64,000 bases of DNA. It comes from Polyangia bacterium (GTDB taxonomy: Bacteria; Myxococcota_A; Polyangia; Nannocystales; Nannocystaceae). The translations under genes and the position numbers were made by a program. This document shows, piece after piece, positions 1 to 8,996 of the stretch. The notes below the pieces were generated by a model. That model saw only the letters and a list, made by a program, of their open reading frames with translations. It was not told the DNA's origin and searched no databases. How positions within the stretch are numbered: position 1 is the stretch's first letter; each line of letters begins with the position of its first letter. Location of the stretch: positions 365,165 through 429,164 of the forward strand of contig JAUIFF010000006.1 of the NCBI GenBank assembly GCA_030429545.1, read 5' to 3'.

Positions 1-1123
1 GATCGAGATGGTAGTGGCGGTGGTGAACGCCGGCGCTCGGCTGCCGATGGTCCTGCTCGATCGGATTGAGCAGCGAGTAGGAGCGCGAGGGTTTAGGTGT
101 ATATGCAGTGGAGCTGTTGGTGCGCTCGTAGACCTGGACGTTGGCCTGGTGCGGGTACAACTGCACAATCGAAAACTGGCGACCGACCGCATCGGGGCGA
201 TGCTCTTGGTTGGCCCCGAGCGAGCCGGTACTCACCAGCACAAAGCGCCCACCGATCCAGCTGAGGAGGTCGCCTGCGGCCCGGTGGGTGTGCCCGTGAA
301 ACCCAACTTGAAAGCCCGAGACGATCAACTCGCCAACATCGGACTGGTTGAGGTAGTCGGGGCGGTAGCTGTCGGTATGGATACCGTGGTGCCACACCGC
401 GATCCGCAAAAAATCCCTTGCATGTTCATTGGCATGTGTTGTGGCCCGCGCGATTGACTCGTGGCAGATCGCCGCCCCGGTCCAGTAGCGGTCGTTCATA
501 AAGCACGAGTTAAACCCGTAAAACGCGATCCGCTCTTCGGGGAACAGGTGGGCCGACCAATCGTTGCCCTCGCGGTGGTGGCTGAGCAAGTCGAGGTGTT
601 TGTCGGGGGCACAGCTGGCGTCGTCGTAAAAGTCGTTGAAGAACTTTTGGACGTTGGCAAACCGATTGGCCTGCTTGCTGTCGTCTAGGCGGATCCACTC
701 GATATGGCCGAACCGGCTGATCGAGCGACGGATCCCGGAGCGGGCGGGGTCGTTGTGGTAGCTGCGGACCATGGCCGCAAGTTCACCTTCGCCACCCTGG
801 CGCGACAGCACTTCGCTCATGCCGACCGACGTGCCCAGGTCTGCGCTCCAATCGACATCGTGATTGCCCGGCACAAAGATCACGCGACGGCGCTCGCCGG
901 GCTTGCGCAACAGGTTGAGCAACACGTCCTCGGCAAACCCGAGCAGCTCGGCGTATTCGTGGGGGGCGGCACGCGACGAGAGGTCGCCACTGACGATGAT
1001 GAAGTCGAATTTTTGGTCGGAGTTGGGGAGCAGCCGCAGCGCGCCCTGGGGCGCATTCCAAATGGCGTGCAGGCTGTCGTGGGCGTCGTCCTTATGGAGA
1101 TCGGAGAGATGGAGAATGCGCAT
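1..1123 (-). CDS. Calcineurin-like metallophosphoesterase (3' end off the window)
   Basis: Reading the minus strand from the ATG at 1123 gives an uninterrupted frame of about 374 codons that runs off the left edge, so the C-terminus is missing. The four metal-binding blocks of calcineurin-like phosphoesterases are present in order: HLSDLH at residues 4-9, SGDLS near 46, GNHDVDW near 87 and GHTH near 277. This predicts a two-metal phosphodiesterase or phosphatase with no N-terminal signal, hence cytoplasmic. Its substrate cannot be told from sequence; icc-like and 3',5'-cAMP phosphodiesterase-like proteins share the blocks. The several open frames on the plus strand over this interval are antisense shadows. 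A TGYANNTRCA palindrome lies inside the gene at 99-108. Confidence 0.85.
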   Translation of the reverse strand, partial: MRILHLSDLHKDDAHDSLHAIWNAPQGALRLLPNSDQKFDFIIVSGDLSSRAAPHEYAELLGFAEDVLLNLLRKPGERRRVIFVPGNHDVDWSADLGTSVGMSEVLSRQGGEGELAAMVRSYHNDPARSGIRRSISRFGHIEWIRLDDSKQANRFANVQKFFNDFYDDASCAPDKHLDLLSHHREGNDWSAHLFPEERIAFYGFNSCFMNDRYWTGAAICHESIARATTHANEHARDFLRIAVWHHGIHTDSYRPDYLNQSDVGELIVSGFQVGFHGHTHRAAGDLLSWIGGRFVLVSTGSLGANQEHRPDAVGRQFSIVQLYPHQANVQVYERTNSSTAYTPKPSRSYSLLNPIEQDHRQPSAGVHHRHYHLD

Positions 1124-1391
1124 GTGGCAGTCGGGGGGCGGGGTGTGGGTGTTGGCTAGTAGTTGCTTCTACAATATTTCCATAACTTTTCCGACCGTCG
1201 CGTTCGTGCTGCGTGGATAACGCGAACGGACGATGGCTCCCGGTGGGTCTAGACTTTTGTCGGCTTCGCGGCCGACATCAGACAACCAAATTTCGGCGAT
1301 GTTCAAGGTGTCTGCCTGCGTCACGCGGGTTGTTTTCGCCGGTTTGATCGCAGGTGCTCAACTGCTGGGCAGGAGACGTGTTGACGGGCGG

Positions 1392-1586
1392 TTAGGCGGG
1401 GGGTTGGGCGGCGGACTTCTTTTTCGCAAGCGCGGCCTGGGCCGAGGGTTGGGTGATTCTTCGTCGCGTGCGTATCGGAACAGCGCGGATCGCCTCGCGG
1501 GCGGCACGGCACGCCTGTTCGACGGCTTCGGGATCGACGCTGAATTCTTCGGGCAGTAGGGCGACGCCCCCTTCGACCTTGCGCAT
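1392..1586 (-). CDS. Small hypothetical protein, 64 aa
   Basis: Short frame starting at the ATG at 1586, preceded by GGGGAAG as a plausible ribosome binding site. It encodes a charged, helix-prone peptide (VDPEAVEQACRAAREAIR) with a basic lysine/alanine-rich tail. No domain is recognised and there is no signal peptide or membrane segment. It stands alone between the phosphoesterase and the next lipoprotein gene. The stretch 1124-1391 shows no gene. It could be a chance frame in G+C-rich DNA. Confidence 0.4.
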   Translation of the reverse strand: MRKVEGGVALLPEEFSVDPEAVEQACRAAREAIRAVPIRTRRRITQPSAQAALAKKKSAAQPPA

Positions 1587-1880
1587 GACTTCCCCCCAGG
1601 AAATCTGTCTATCAGTGTACTGCGCTACCCCGGGCAAAAGTCAACTTCGGCCGCAACTTGCTCAATACAGCCCGCGAATGCGGTGGCAACTGGGGTGATG
1701 ATGTGTGTGCGTATGAACCGCCAAACCTAGAATCTGTGTATCGCCAACATCGGTCAGGTCGATCGTGCGCCGGATTGAGCGTGTGTTCAGGCCCGGCGAT
1801 CGATGTCAAAATACCGCCGTAAGGTGCTCCCGCGATGGCGACAGCAAGCGTGTAGAAGGCCGGAGTCGTCGGGAGATCTC

Positions 1881-2768
1881 TTGCGAGTGGTGCTCGGCGG
1901 TTTGCTGGCAGTATCCGGATGTGCCGAAATTATCACGCGAACCGAGACTCGCCTGCACCGAGATCCGGCGCGCGAGGCTGTTGAGGCCACTGTTGCCGGG
2001 AGTGCGGGGGATGATGCCGGGCGCCGGATTACGTCGCGGCAATACGGCGCGAAGTGGCGGCAGCAGGGCGCACAGCTCGACATCTGGCTGACCCAGTCGC
2101 GGACCTGCCAGGTCGTCTACCAGGTGCCGATCATTCGCGAGACGCGAACCATTCGCACCGCCGACGCTGCGCTTTATTGGGAGTACGGCATGGCAATCGT
2201 CGCCGGGGGCTTGGGGGTGGTCGCACTGGCATCTCCCAAGACCTTTTCCGCGGCCGCGATCGATGAGACCGGGCAGCTGTACCGCGACGCCTCGGCCGGC
2301 TACACGTTTGGCGGGCTGTTTGCCGGTATCGGTGCAATTGCATTGATCGCAGCGATCCACGACACCGTGCAGACCCGCGACAGCATCGAAACCGAGGAGA
2401 CGTTTGTTCTGCGCGACGGGCCAACAACAACCTGTGAGCCCCCAAAGGCCCCCGCGAGCGGCTTGGCCGTGACATTCGTGTTGGGCAGTTTACGGCTTGC
2501 CGGCAGCACCGATGCCGCAGGGCACTTGCAACTACAACTTCCCCCCGAGGTCGATGCCGCTGCCGCTGCCGGTGGTGCGACCGATCAACAAAACGGGTCT
2601 GAAGGCCCGAGAAAGGCGCCAAAGGTCGACAGGCGGGTCCTTCATGGGTCGGTGCGGATCGGCCAGTTTGATGCCGTTGCCATTGATGTTTTGGTTCCGT
2701 TTGCACTCACCCGCGAGCAGGCGCGGGTGCTAGAGGCGTTGCCACCGAGTCAGCAACCGCGGCGGTAA
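1881..2768 (+). CDS. Predicted lipoprotein with two hydrophobic segments
   Basis: I place the start at the TTG at 1881. It follows GGGAGA by a short spacer and gives a short basic-hydrophobic leader ending in the lipobox VSGC. The frame stays open upstream to 1803, but that start would bury the leader. The mature protein (about 280 aa) has two glycine/alanine-rich hydrophobic stretches (near residues 110-130 and 145-165) that may be membrane segments, then a soluble C-terminal half. No family is recognised. A dispersed palindrome is at 2527-2536. The region 1587-1880 upstream holds no convincing gene. Confidence 0.65.
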   Translation: MRVVLGGLLAVSGCAEIITRTETRLHRDPAREAVEATVAGSAGDDAGRRITSRQYGAKWRQQGAQLDIWLTQSRTCQVVYQVPIIRETRTIRTADAALYWEYGMAIVAGGLGVVALASPKTFSAAAIDETGQLYRDASAGYTFGGLFAGIGAIALIAAIHDTVQTRDSIETEETFVLRDGPTTTCEPPKAPASGLAVTFVLGSLRLAGSTDAAGHLQLQLPPEVDAAAAAGGATDQQNGSEGPRKAPKVDRRVLHGSVRIGQFDAVAIDVLVPFALTREQARVLEALPPSQQPRR

Positions 2769-2918
2769 GTTGCAGGTGTCCGTGTCGAGCCGGTTTACCA
2801 AAGCCCGGGTTTGCTACTGACCGACACTGACCGACCCTGTCAGCCGGCAATACATTTCGAACGTCTGCAGGCTTTCAACCTGCGGACGCGGCAAGAGTGA
2901 TTGCAGGTACACCCAGAT

Positions 2919-5900
2919 CTAGGCCGCGGCCGACGGACTGTATCCGAGGTTTGGCCCGAGCCAGCGCTCGACCTCGGCCACCGAGATGCCCTTGCGTTCG
3001 GCATAGGCCTCGACCTGGTCGCGACCTATCCGGCCGACGGTGAAGTAGCGGGACTGTGGGTGGGCAAAGTACAGCCCACTCACGCTGGCTGCCGGTGTCA
3101 TGGCGAAGTGCTCGGTCAGGTCCATCCCGATGTCACGCGCGCCGAGCAGCTCAAACAGCTTGGTCTTTTCGCTGTGGTCGGGACAGGCCGGGTAGCCAAA
3201 TGCGGGGCGAATGCCGCGGTAGCGCTCGGCGATAAGGTCCTCGTTGCTCAGTTGCTCAGCCTTGCCGTAGCCCCACTGGCGCCGGACTTTTTGGTGCAGT
3301 TGCTCGGCAAACGCTTCGGCCAAACGATCGGCGAGGGCCTTGACCATGATCGCGTTGTAGTCGTCGCCCTTTTGTTCGTAGTGCTTGACCAGCTTCTGGG
3401 TGCCAATGCCAGTGGTGACGGCAAACGCTCCGATGGTGTCGCGCAGGCCCACGGTCTGCGGGGCGACAAAGTCGGCGAGGCAGCGAAACGGCGCCTTACC
3501 GCGTTGCTGGCGGAGCATGTTAAACCGCAAAAGTTCGCGTTCGGGTTTGTCGTGTGCGTATACAATAATGTCGTCGCCGGCCGAGCACGCCGGCCAAAAC
3601 CCGTAGACGCCGTTGGCCGTAAGTTGACATTCCGAAACAATTTGCTGCAGCAACGGTTTGGCGTGGTCGAACAGCTCACGCGCCGCCTCGCCATAGCGAG
3701 GATGGTCCAAAATGGCCGGAAATCGGCCCTTGAGCTGCCACGCGGTAAAAAAGAACGTCCAGTCGATGTACGGAACAATCTCGCTGAGCGGGAAGTTTTG
3801 GATGACTCGGCGCCCCAAAAACTCGGGTGTTGCCAGGTCGTCGGGCCCCCACGAAATCTCGGGGCGTTGCTCGACGGCCTCGGCGTAGCTGGTGAGCGGG
3901 CGGTTGTGTTTGGCCTGGTGGAGCTCGCGAAGTTGCTGCTGCGACTCGCGGTTTAGGCGATCGAGCTCGATCCGGCGGGTCGGGTCGAGCAGGTCGGATA
4001 CCACGTTGACGACCTGCGAGGCATCGAGCACGTGCACGGTCGAGCCCTCGTAGTTGGGGGCGATTTTCACGGCGGTGTGCTGGCGGCTGGTCGTCGCGCC
4101 GCCGATCAACAGCGGCGTCGAGGTGTCGGTGCGTTGCATCTCGCGGGCGACGTGGACCATCTCGTCGAGCGAGGGGGTGATCAGCCCACTGAGGCCGATA
4201 ATGTCGGCCTGTTCCTCGCGAGCCGTCCGTAAAATCGTTTCGCAGGGGACCATCACACCCAGGTCGATCACCTGGTAGTTGTTGCAGCCCAAGACCACGC
4301 CGACGATATTTTTGCCGATGTCGTGGACGTCGCCTTTAACCGTTGCAAGTACAACCTTACCCTGGCTGTTGCTGGCACCCTCGCCCTTTTCGGCCTCCAT
4401 AAACGGGGTGAGGTAGTTGACGGCCTGTTTCATGGCCCGGGCACTTTTGACGACCTGGGGCAGGAACATTTTGCCGGCGCCAAACAGTTTGCCGACAACC
4501 TTCATGCCGTCCATCAACGGGCCCTCGATCACGCGCAGTGGGCTTTTGAGTTTTTGCCGGGCTTCTTCTGCGTCTTGTTCGATGAAGTCGACCATGCCCT
4601 TGACGACCGCATGGGAGAGGCGGCCCTCGACTGGCTGTTCGCGCCACGACAGGTCGACAACCTTCTTTTTGCCGGCACACTTCACGGTTTCGGCAAACTC
4701 GACCAGGCGTTCGGTGGCATCGGGGCGGCGGTTAAACACGACGTCGTTGACGTGTTCCAACAGGTCCTTGGGAATCTCTTCGTAGATCGTCAGCTGCCCG
4801 GCATTGACGATACCCATGTCCATACCGGCCGCGATCGCGTGGTAGAGGAATACCGCGTGCATGGCTTCGCGGACCGTGTTGTTGCCGCGAAACGAAAACG
4901 AGAGGTTGCTGACCCCACCGCTGATACGACAACCCGGGCAGGTCTTTTTGATGATGCGGGTGGCCTCGATAAAGTTGACCGCGAAGTTGTTGTGTTCTTC
5001 GATACCTGTCGCAATGGCCAGGATGTTGGGGTCGAAGATGATGTCGGTCGGGTCAAAACCCGCCTGTTCGGTCAGGATTTTGTAGGCGCGTTGGCAAATC
5101 GAAACCTTGCGCTCGACGGTTTCGGCCTGGCCCTGTTCGTCGAATGCCATCACCACCACGCCGGCGCCGTATTGGCGAATGACCCGGGCCTTATCGAGGA
5201 AGTCGGCTTCGCCCTCCTTGAGCGAGATCGAGTTGACAATGCCCTTACCCTGCAGGCACTTGAGCCCGGCCTCCAAAACCGTCCATTTGGAGCTGTCGAC
5301 CATCACCGGGATCCGGGCAATCTCCGGCTCGCTGGCGATGAGGTTTAAAAACTTCGTCATCGCGGCTTCGCTGTCGAGCATGCCCTCGTCCATGTTGACA
5401 TCGAGGATGTTGGCCCCGCCGCGGACCTGGTCTAAGGCGACTTCGAGGGCCTTTGAAAAGTTGCCCTTTTTGATCAGCCGACAAAAGCGTTTGGAGCCGG
5501 TGACATTGGTGCGCTCGCCAACCATGATGAAGTTGGATTCGGGCCGGATTTCGAGGGGCTCTAGGCCGGAAAAACGCGAGACGTCGAGGTGTTTTTTGGC
5601 GCTTGGCAGCGGCCGCGGAGCGAGCCCGTCGACCACCTGTGCGATGGCTTCGATGTGTGCAGGCGATGTCCCACAACATCCGCCGACGAGGTTGACCAAC
5701 CCACTTTCGGCAAACTCCTTGAGCAGGCCGGCGGTGATTTTGGGGGATTCGTCGTACTCGCCAAACGCGTTGGGCAACCCGGCATTGGGGTAGCAACTGA
5801 TAAACGTGTCGGCGAGGCCGGCGAGTTGGGCGACATAGGGCCGCATCTCGCGGGCGCCGAGTGAGCAGTTGATGCCGACGGCCAGCGGTTTTGTATGTGC

Positions 5901-6608
5901 AACGGATGTCCAAAACGCATCGACGGTTTGCCCCGAAAGCGTCCGCCCGCTGCGGTCGGTGATGGTGACCGAGAGGATGACCGGCAGCTCGCGGCCGCGT
6001 TCGATAAAGACGTCGGACATCGCCAGGATGCAGGCCTTGAGGTTGAGCGTGTCGAACACGGTCTCGGCGAGCAGCAGGTCGACCCCGCCATCGACGAGCC
6101 CACGGATTTGCTCGGCGTAGGAGTTGCGAACCTGGTCGAAGGTGACCGCGCGATAGCCCGGGTCGTTGACGTCGGGGGACAGGGAGAGCGTGCGGTTGGT
6201 CGGCCCGATGGCACCGGCCAAAAATCGCGGGCGCTCGGGGTGCTTGGCGACAAAGGCCTCGATCGCCTCGCGGGCAGCCCCGGCGGCAGCCCGGTTGATC
6301 GCATAGGCATGGGCCTCGGTCCCATAGTCGGCCTGGGCGATCGAGGTCGCGGTAAACGTGTTGGTCTCGATAATGTCGGCCCCAGCCGCGAGGTAGGTCG
6401 TGTGGATCTCCCGCAGGACATCCGGGCGTGTGAGCGAAAGCAGGTCGTGATTGCCCTTAAGCGGGCTTTTGTGATCTTTGAGCAGGTCGCCGCGATAGTC
6501 GTCTTCTTCTAAGTTGTAGCCCTGCAGGAGCGTACCCATGCCGCCGTCGAGTAGGACGATGCGGCGGGACAAGATGGCGTGGAGACGGCTGCGGATATCG
6601 GTGGACAC
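2919..6608 (-). CDS. metH: Cobalamin-dependent methionine synthase MetH
   Basis: Transfers methyl from 5-methyltetrahydrofolate to homocysteine via methylcobalamin, giving methionine in the cytoplasm. From the GTG at 6608 it is 1229 aa, almost the length of E. coli MetH; the frame is open to a TTG at 6710 but that extension has no family resemblance. All modules are visible: homocysteine-binding barrel (LLDGGMGT; zinc cysteines in GGCCGTSP), pterin-binding domain (GERTNVTGSKRF), helical cap, cobalamin domain with the axial-histidine motif DVHDIGKN, then SGLITPSLDEM and GGATTSRQHTA, and the C-terminal AdoMet-binding reactivation domain (RPAFGYPACPDH). It stands alone. I looked for a cobalamin or SAM/SAH riboswitch in 6609-6860 and saw none. 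Confidence 0.97.
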   Translation of the reverse strand: MSTDIRSRLHAILSRRIVLLDGGMGTLLQGYNLEEDDYRGDLLKDHKSPLKGNHDLLSLTRPDVLREIHTTYLAAGADIIETNTFTATSIAQADYGTEAHAYAINRAAAGAAREAIEAFVAKHPERPRFLAGAIGPTNRTLSLSPDVNDPGYRAVTFDQVRNSYAEQIRGLVDGGVDLLLAETVFDTLNLKACILAMSDVFIERGRELPVILSVTITDRSGRTLSGQTVDAFWTSVAHTKPLAVGINCSLGAREMRPYVAQLAGLADTFISCYPNAGLPNAFGEYDESPKITAGLLKEFAESGLVNLVGGCCGTSPAHIEAIAQVVDGLAPRPLPSAKKHLDVSRFSGLEPLEIRPESNFIMVGERTNVTGSKRFCRLIKKGNFSKALEVALDQVRGGANILDVNMDEGMLDSEAAMTKFLNLIASEPEIARIPVMVDSSKWTVLEAGLKCLQGKGIVNSISLKEGEADFLDKARVIRQYGAGVVVMAFDEQGQAETVERKVSICQRAYKILTEQAGFDPTDIIFDPNILAIATGIEEHNNFAVNFIEATRIIKKTCPGCRISGGVSNLSFSFRGNNTVREAMHAVFLYHAIAAGMDMGIVNAGQLTIYEEIPKDLLEHVNDVVFNRRPDATERLVEFAETVKCAGKKKVVDLSWREQPVEGRLSHAVVKGMVDFIEQDAEEARQKLKSPLRVIEGPLMDGMKVVGKLFGAGKMFLPQVVKSARAMKQAVNYLTPFMEAEKGEGASNSQGKVVLATVKGDVHDIGKNIVGVVLGCNNYQVIDLGVMVPCETILRTAREEQADIIGLSGLITPSLDEMVHVAREMQRTDTSTPLLIGGATTSRQHTAVKIAPNYEGSTVHVLDASQVVNVVSDLLDPTRRIELDRLNRESQQQLRELHQAKHNRPLTSYAEAVEQRPEISWGPDDLATPEFLGRRVIQNFPLSEIVPYIDWTFFFTAWQLKGRFPAILDHPRYGEAARELFDHAKPLLQQIVSECQLTANGVYGFWPACSAGDDIIVYAHDKPERELLRFNMLRQQRGKAPFRCLADFVAPQTVGLRDTIGAFAVTTGIGTQKLVKHYEQKGDDYNAIMVKALADRLAEAFAEQLHQKVRRQWGYGKAEQLSNEDLIAERYRGIRPAFGYPACPDHSEKTKLFELLGARDIGMDLTEHFAMTPAASVSGLYFAHPQSRYFTVGRIGRDQVEAYAERKGISVAEVERWLGPNLGYSPSAAA

Positions 6609-6867
6609 GGGGCGGACTTTCGAGCTTGCGGGCCCTGCCCGCAAATGTACGTGTTCTCGCAGAGTCTTCGCCCGGCGGTAGGAAGTCAACCCCATGGCAT
6701 TTGCCGGCAACTAGGCGTCTTTTAGGGGGTCCGAACCGGGCTGGCATCGCCAGGTAGCGGAAAATGCGCGCTCGCCGGCTGTTTGACGACTTTGGCTGTG
6801 CTCTCTATCGTAGGCCTAGCGGTTAGGCGCGAGTTAATGTGCGCGGCCACCCGTTTGCCAGGCTCAC

Positions 6868-7641
6868 ATGAACGATACGATCAACCCCGAGATCATCGCC
6901 CTTCGAACGCTGCAAAAACAGGACCGCCGCTTGACCGTGCTGGAGCGCAAGCTCGCCGCCATTCCGGCGCGGGTGAAGGAGCTCAACGGCGACCTCCAAG
7001 CACTCGAGCACATGCTCGACAACGAACGTGGAAAGCTCGAGGAAACCCGCGCATTTCAAGCGCGTCAGGAGAGCCAACTCGCCGAAGAGGAAGACCATGT
7101 CCGCCAGGGCAAAGCCCGACTCGGCCAGGTCAAAAACACGCGCGAGTACAACGCCACCAAACGCGAGATCGATTCGACCCGCGAGATGATGAACGCCCGC
7201 ACCAAAAAAATCGCCGAGCTCAAAAGTGCGGTCGCCGAAACCGAGGCTCGCATCGCCAAGATGGACGGTGCACTCCAGGGGCTGCGGGCCCAAGCCGAGT
7301 CGGAGAACGCCCGGCTGCAGGCCGACCAGGCCAAGTACGAACGGGCGATCGCCAAGTCGCAAAAGTCGCGTTCCAAACTGACATCGGGCGTCAGCAAGTC
7401 GATTCTGCGCAACTACGAACGGATCCGTCGGCGGACCGGCAGCCTCGCGTTTGTGCCGGCCCACCGCGAGCGCTGCACCGCTTGCAAGATGGTGATTCCC
7501 CACATCATCTACACGCAGTTGCTCAAGGGCAAAGAGATATTGCCGTGCGAGTCATGCAGCCGCCTGCTGTACTGGTCGGGGCACTTCCCGGCCGACGAGA
7601 AAAAGCACGAGCCCAAGCCCAAGGCAGCCCCGGGTACCTAG
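6868..7641 (+). CDS. Coiled-coil protein with C-terminal C4 zinc ribbon (zf-RING_7-like)
   Basis: 257-aa soluble protein. Residues ~10-185 are a long charged coiled coil (heptads of Leu/Ala with Glu/Lys/Arg) broken near 90-100 by KNTREYNA, the usual hairpin turn of this family. The C-terminal part carries two Cys pairs, CTAC near residue 203 and CESC near 228, followed by RLLYW, a zinc ribbon. This matches the widespread coiled-coil plus zf-RING_7 family (PF02591-like), whose role is poorly known. Gene order gives no hint: it is divergent from metH and has no operon partner. The C-terminus is proline/lysine-rich. Confidence 0.85.
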   Translation: MNDTINPEIIALRTLQKQDRRLTVLERKLAAIPARVKELNGDLQALEHMLDNERGKLEETRAFQARQESQLAEEEDHVRQGKARLGQVKNTREYNATKREIDSTREMMNARTKKIAELKSAVAETEARIAKMDGALQGLRAQAESENARLQADQAKYERAIAKSQKSRSKLTSGVSKSILRNYERIRRRTGSLAFVPAHRERCTACKMVIPHIIYTQLLKGKEILPCESCSRLLYWSGHFPADEKKHEPKPKAAPGT

Positions 7642-7674
7642 CAAAAGGTGCACGTACAACTTGTGTTCACCCAC

Positions 7675-7786
7675 CGCGCCATCGGTTGCGGAGGGTGGCC
7701 ACAGGCGGTCGACGAACAACCTCCGCGCCATAGGTCGTGGAGTTGCCCACAGGAACTCAACGCACAAACACCGCGCCATAGGTCGT
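7675..7786 (-). repeat. Tandem 48-49 bp echoes of the 3' end of the neighbouring lipoprotein gene
   Basis: The last codons and stop of the minus-strand lipoprotein gene contain CGCGCCATAGGTCGT at 7772-7786. The same 15-mer recurs exactly at 7724-7738, and a diverged form (CGCGCCATCGGTTGC) at 7675-7689, giving offsets of 48 and 49 bp. The second copy lies entirely downstream of the stop codon. Flanks (ACAACC or AACACC, then TGGAGTTG or TGTGTTGAG) are also related. I read this as decayed tandem copies of the gene end. Confidence 0.65.
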
Positions 7787-8382
7787 TGTGTTGAGATTGC
7801 CCTGGTCGCCGCCACAGCCGGCAAAGTTCCCGACCGGATCGTTGGAGGTGCCGCAGGCCGTACCGATGCCCCCAATGCCAATCCGCGAGTCGGTCGTGTT
7901 GCAATCACCCTCATTGTTACCGACGATCCCGATCCGCACACTGTGGTGGTTGGGGGCCGGGTTGGGCTGAATGTTGAAGCCTTCGAGGTTGCAGTTGGGT
8001 TGTAGCGAGGCTCCGCCGTCGATCAGGGTTTTCCACTGGTCGCGGCCGATATTGGTCGTTACCGGCATATCTGGTGACATCAGCTCAAACATCGAGTTGG
8101 CGGCCACGTCGGCGGAGATGTAGTTCATCGCCGGCGGGTTTTGGTTGTCGTCGATCGGGAACTCTAGGCCGACCATCACTTCGGTGACGGGGATCGCGTT
8201 CCAGCCGTGGAGTTTGCCCTAGGTGTGGTCGAAGTCGGGGCTGTCCTCGTTGAGCAGAGCATTGTCGAGCCAGATGGCATTTGCATAGGCAAATGTTGGG
8301 TTGCGGCCATCGAGGCTTCGCCACCGCCGCAGCCTCCAAGAAAGACCAGAATCAAAAGGGTCGAGAGGCTGTTGCGTGTCAT
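7757..8382 (-). pseudogene. Secreted lipoprotein gene broken by a frameshift and a TAG
   Basis: The ATG at 8382 begins a good lipoprotein leader (hydrophobic run ending in LGGC) but that frame stops at 8176. A neighbouring frame carries the natural continuation (NPTFAYANAIWLDN...), so a shift is needed between about 8300 and 8340. That frame then meets TAG at 8219-8221, after which it continues as a coherent protein (GWNAIPVTEVMVGLEFP ... SRIGIGGIG ... YGAVFVR) to the stop at 7757. The C-terminus resembles extracellular proteins ending in IGIGG..TACG...VFVR, but I cannot name the family. Two lesions suggest a dead gene; sequencing error is the alternative. Confidence 0.65.
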
Positions 8383-8424
8383 GTAACGATCACAGCACCC
8401 TCGGGGCGTGGCTGTAAAACTTAA

Positions 8425-8489
8425 ATGTCTCTTAAGACATATTGATTTGGTGTGCTCAGGTGGTGTGATTTGTATGTCTAAAAAGACAT
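8425..8489. promoter_or_regulatory. Pair of 16-bp palindromes ATGTCT-N4-AGACAT
   Basis: Two copies of the same inverted repeat, ATGTCTCTTAAGACAT at 8425-8440 and ATGTCTAAAAAGACAT at 8474-8489, are 49 bp apart centre to centre. The arms are identical while the central 4 bp differ, as expected for a dimeric DNA-binding protein. They lie 43-107 bp upstream of the broken lipoprotein gene, in locally A+T-rich DNA, so they are candidate operators for that gene. They do not resemble a terminator, since no T-run follows. Confidence 0.55.
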
Positions 8490-8524
8490 GTCAATGGTGC
8501 TGCTCGGCGTCGGTTTGTGGACGC

Positions 8525-8551
8525 AAAAAAGCCACCGTTTAGGTGGCTTTT
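8525..8551 (-). terminator. Rho-independent terminator
   Basis: On the minus strand the stem GCCACC (8542-8547) and GGTGGC (8531-8536) is flanked by A-rich and T-rich tracts, ending in six T. It lies about 20 bp downstream of the stop of the lipoprotein gene at 8571-8897. Confidence 0.8.
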
Positions 8552-8570
8552 ATTCGTCGCAGGTTGTTCG

Positions 8571-8897
8571 CTACTGGGTCGCACAGGTGGCGTCGGCTCG
8601 CCAGCCGCCGCCGGACTGAAACGGGTCGGTGTTCATAATCAATGTATTACCACCGTTTTTCCCGCAGTGGAACGCGGCCATGTCGACGGCATCCTGGGCC
8701 GACGGGCCCTGGCCGCGGGCGACTCCAAGTTCGGTGTAGCTACCGGTGACGAGGTCGGCCGACTGGTAGGTTTTGACGTCTTTGGCCGCGACCGGGGTGC
8801 CGGTGCCCTTGCCCTTGAACATGCCGGAGAGACCGCCGCCACAGGCGGGGAGGATGGCGAGGGACAAAACAGAGAGGGAGATAACGAGTTTGTGCAT
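8571..8897 (-). CDS. Small predicted lipoprotein, 108 aa
   Basis: Starts at the ATG at 8897 (an in-frame TTG four codons upstream is possible). The leader MHKLVISLSVLSLAILPAC ends in a lipobox-like PAC, so the mature protein would be an N-acylated lipoprotein of about 90 aa. It is glycine-rich after the cysteine, then has a conserved-looking alpha/beta stretch (QDAVDMAAFHCGKNGGNTLIM) with two further cysteines that could form a disulfide. The pattern is similar to small DUF4156/RcsF-type lipoproteins, but I would not assign it. A terminator follows directly. Confidence 0.75.
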   Translation of the reverse strand: MHKLVISLSVLSLAILPACGGGLSGMFKGKGTGTPVAAKDVKTYQSADLVTGSYTELGVARGQGPSAQDAVDMAAFHCGKNGGNTLIMNTDPFQSGGGWRADATCATQ

Positions 8898-8996
8898 GGT
8901 GGTTCTCAATCTTGGTGGCCGGGCGCAACAGACGTGGGTTGGGGAGGATCATTCGCCGCCGATGTCGCATGCCGGGGCAAGCGCGAAATTTGTTGG

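Noticed and set aside
8..1159. Three consecutive open frames on the plus strand (150, 75 and 151 codons)
   Set aside because: They are antisense shadows of the metallophosphoesterase, whose motifs are all on the minus strand.
2901..5864. Long plus-strand frames opposite metH (up to 351 codons)
   Set aside because: Shadow frames caused by G+C-rich third positions; metH accounts for the region completely.
6609..6860. Possible cobalamin, SAM or SAH riboswitch upstream of metH
   Set aside because: I found no conserved boxes of these classes in the leader on the minus strand.
8219..8221. TAG in the lipoprotein frame as pyrrolysine or programmed read-through
   Set aside because: There is also a frameshift upstream, so simple decay or error explains it better; no supporting structure is visible.
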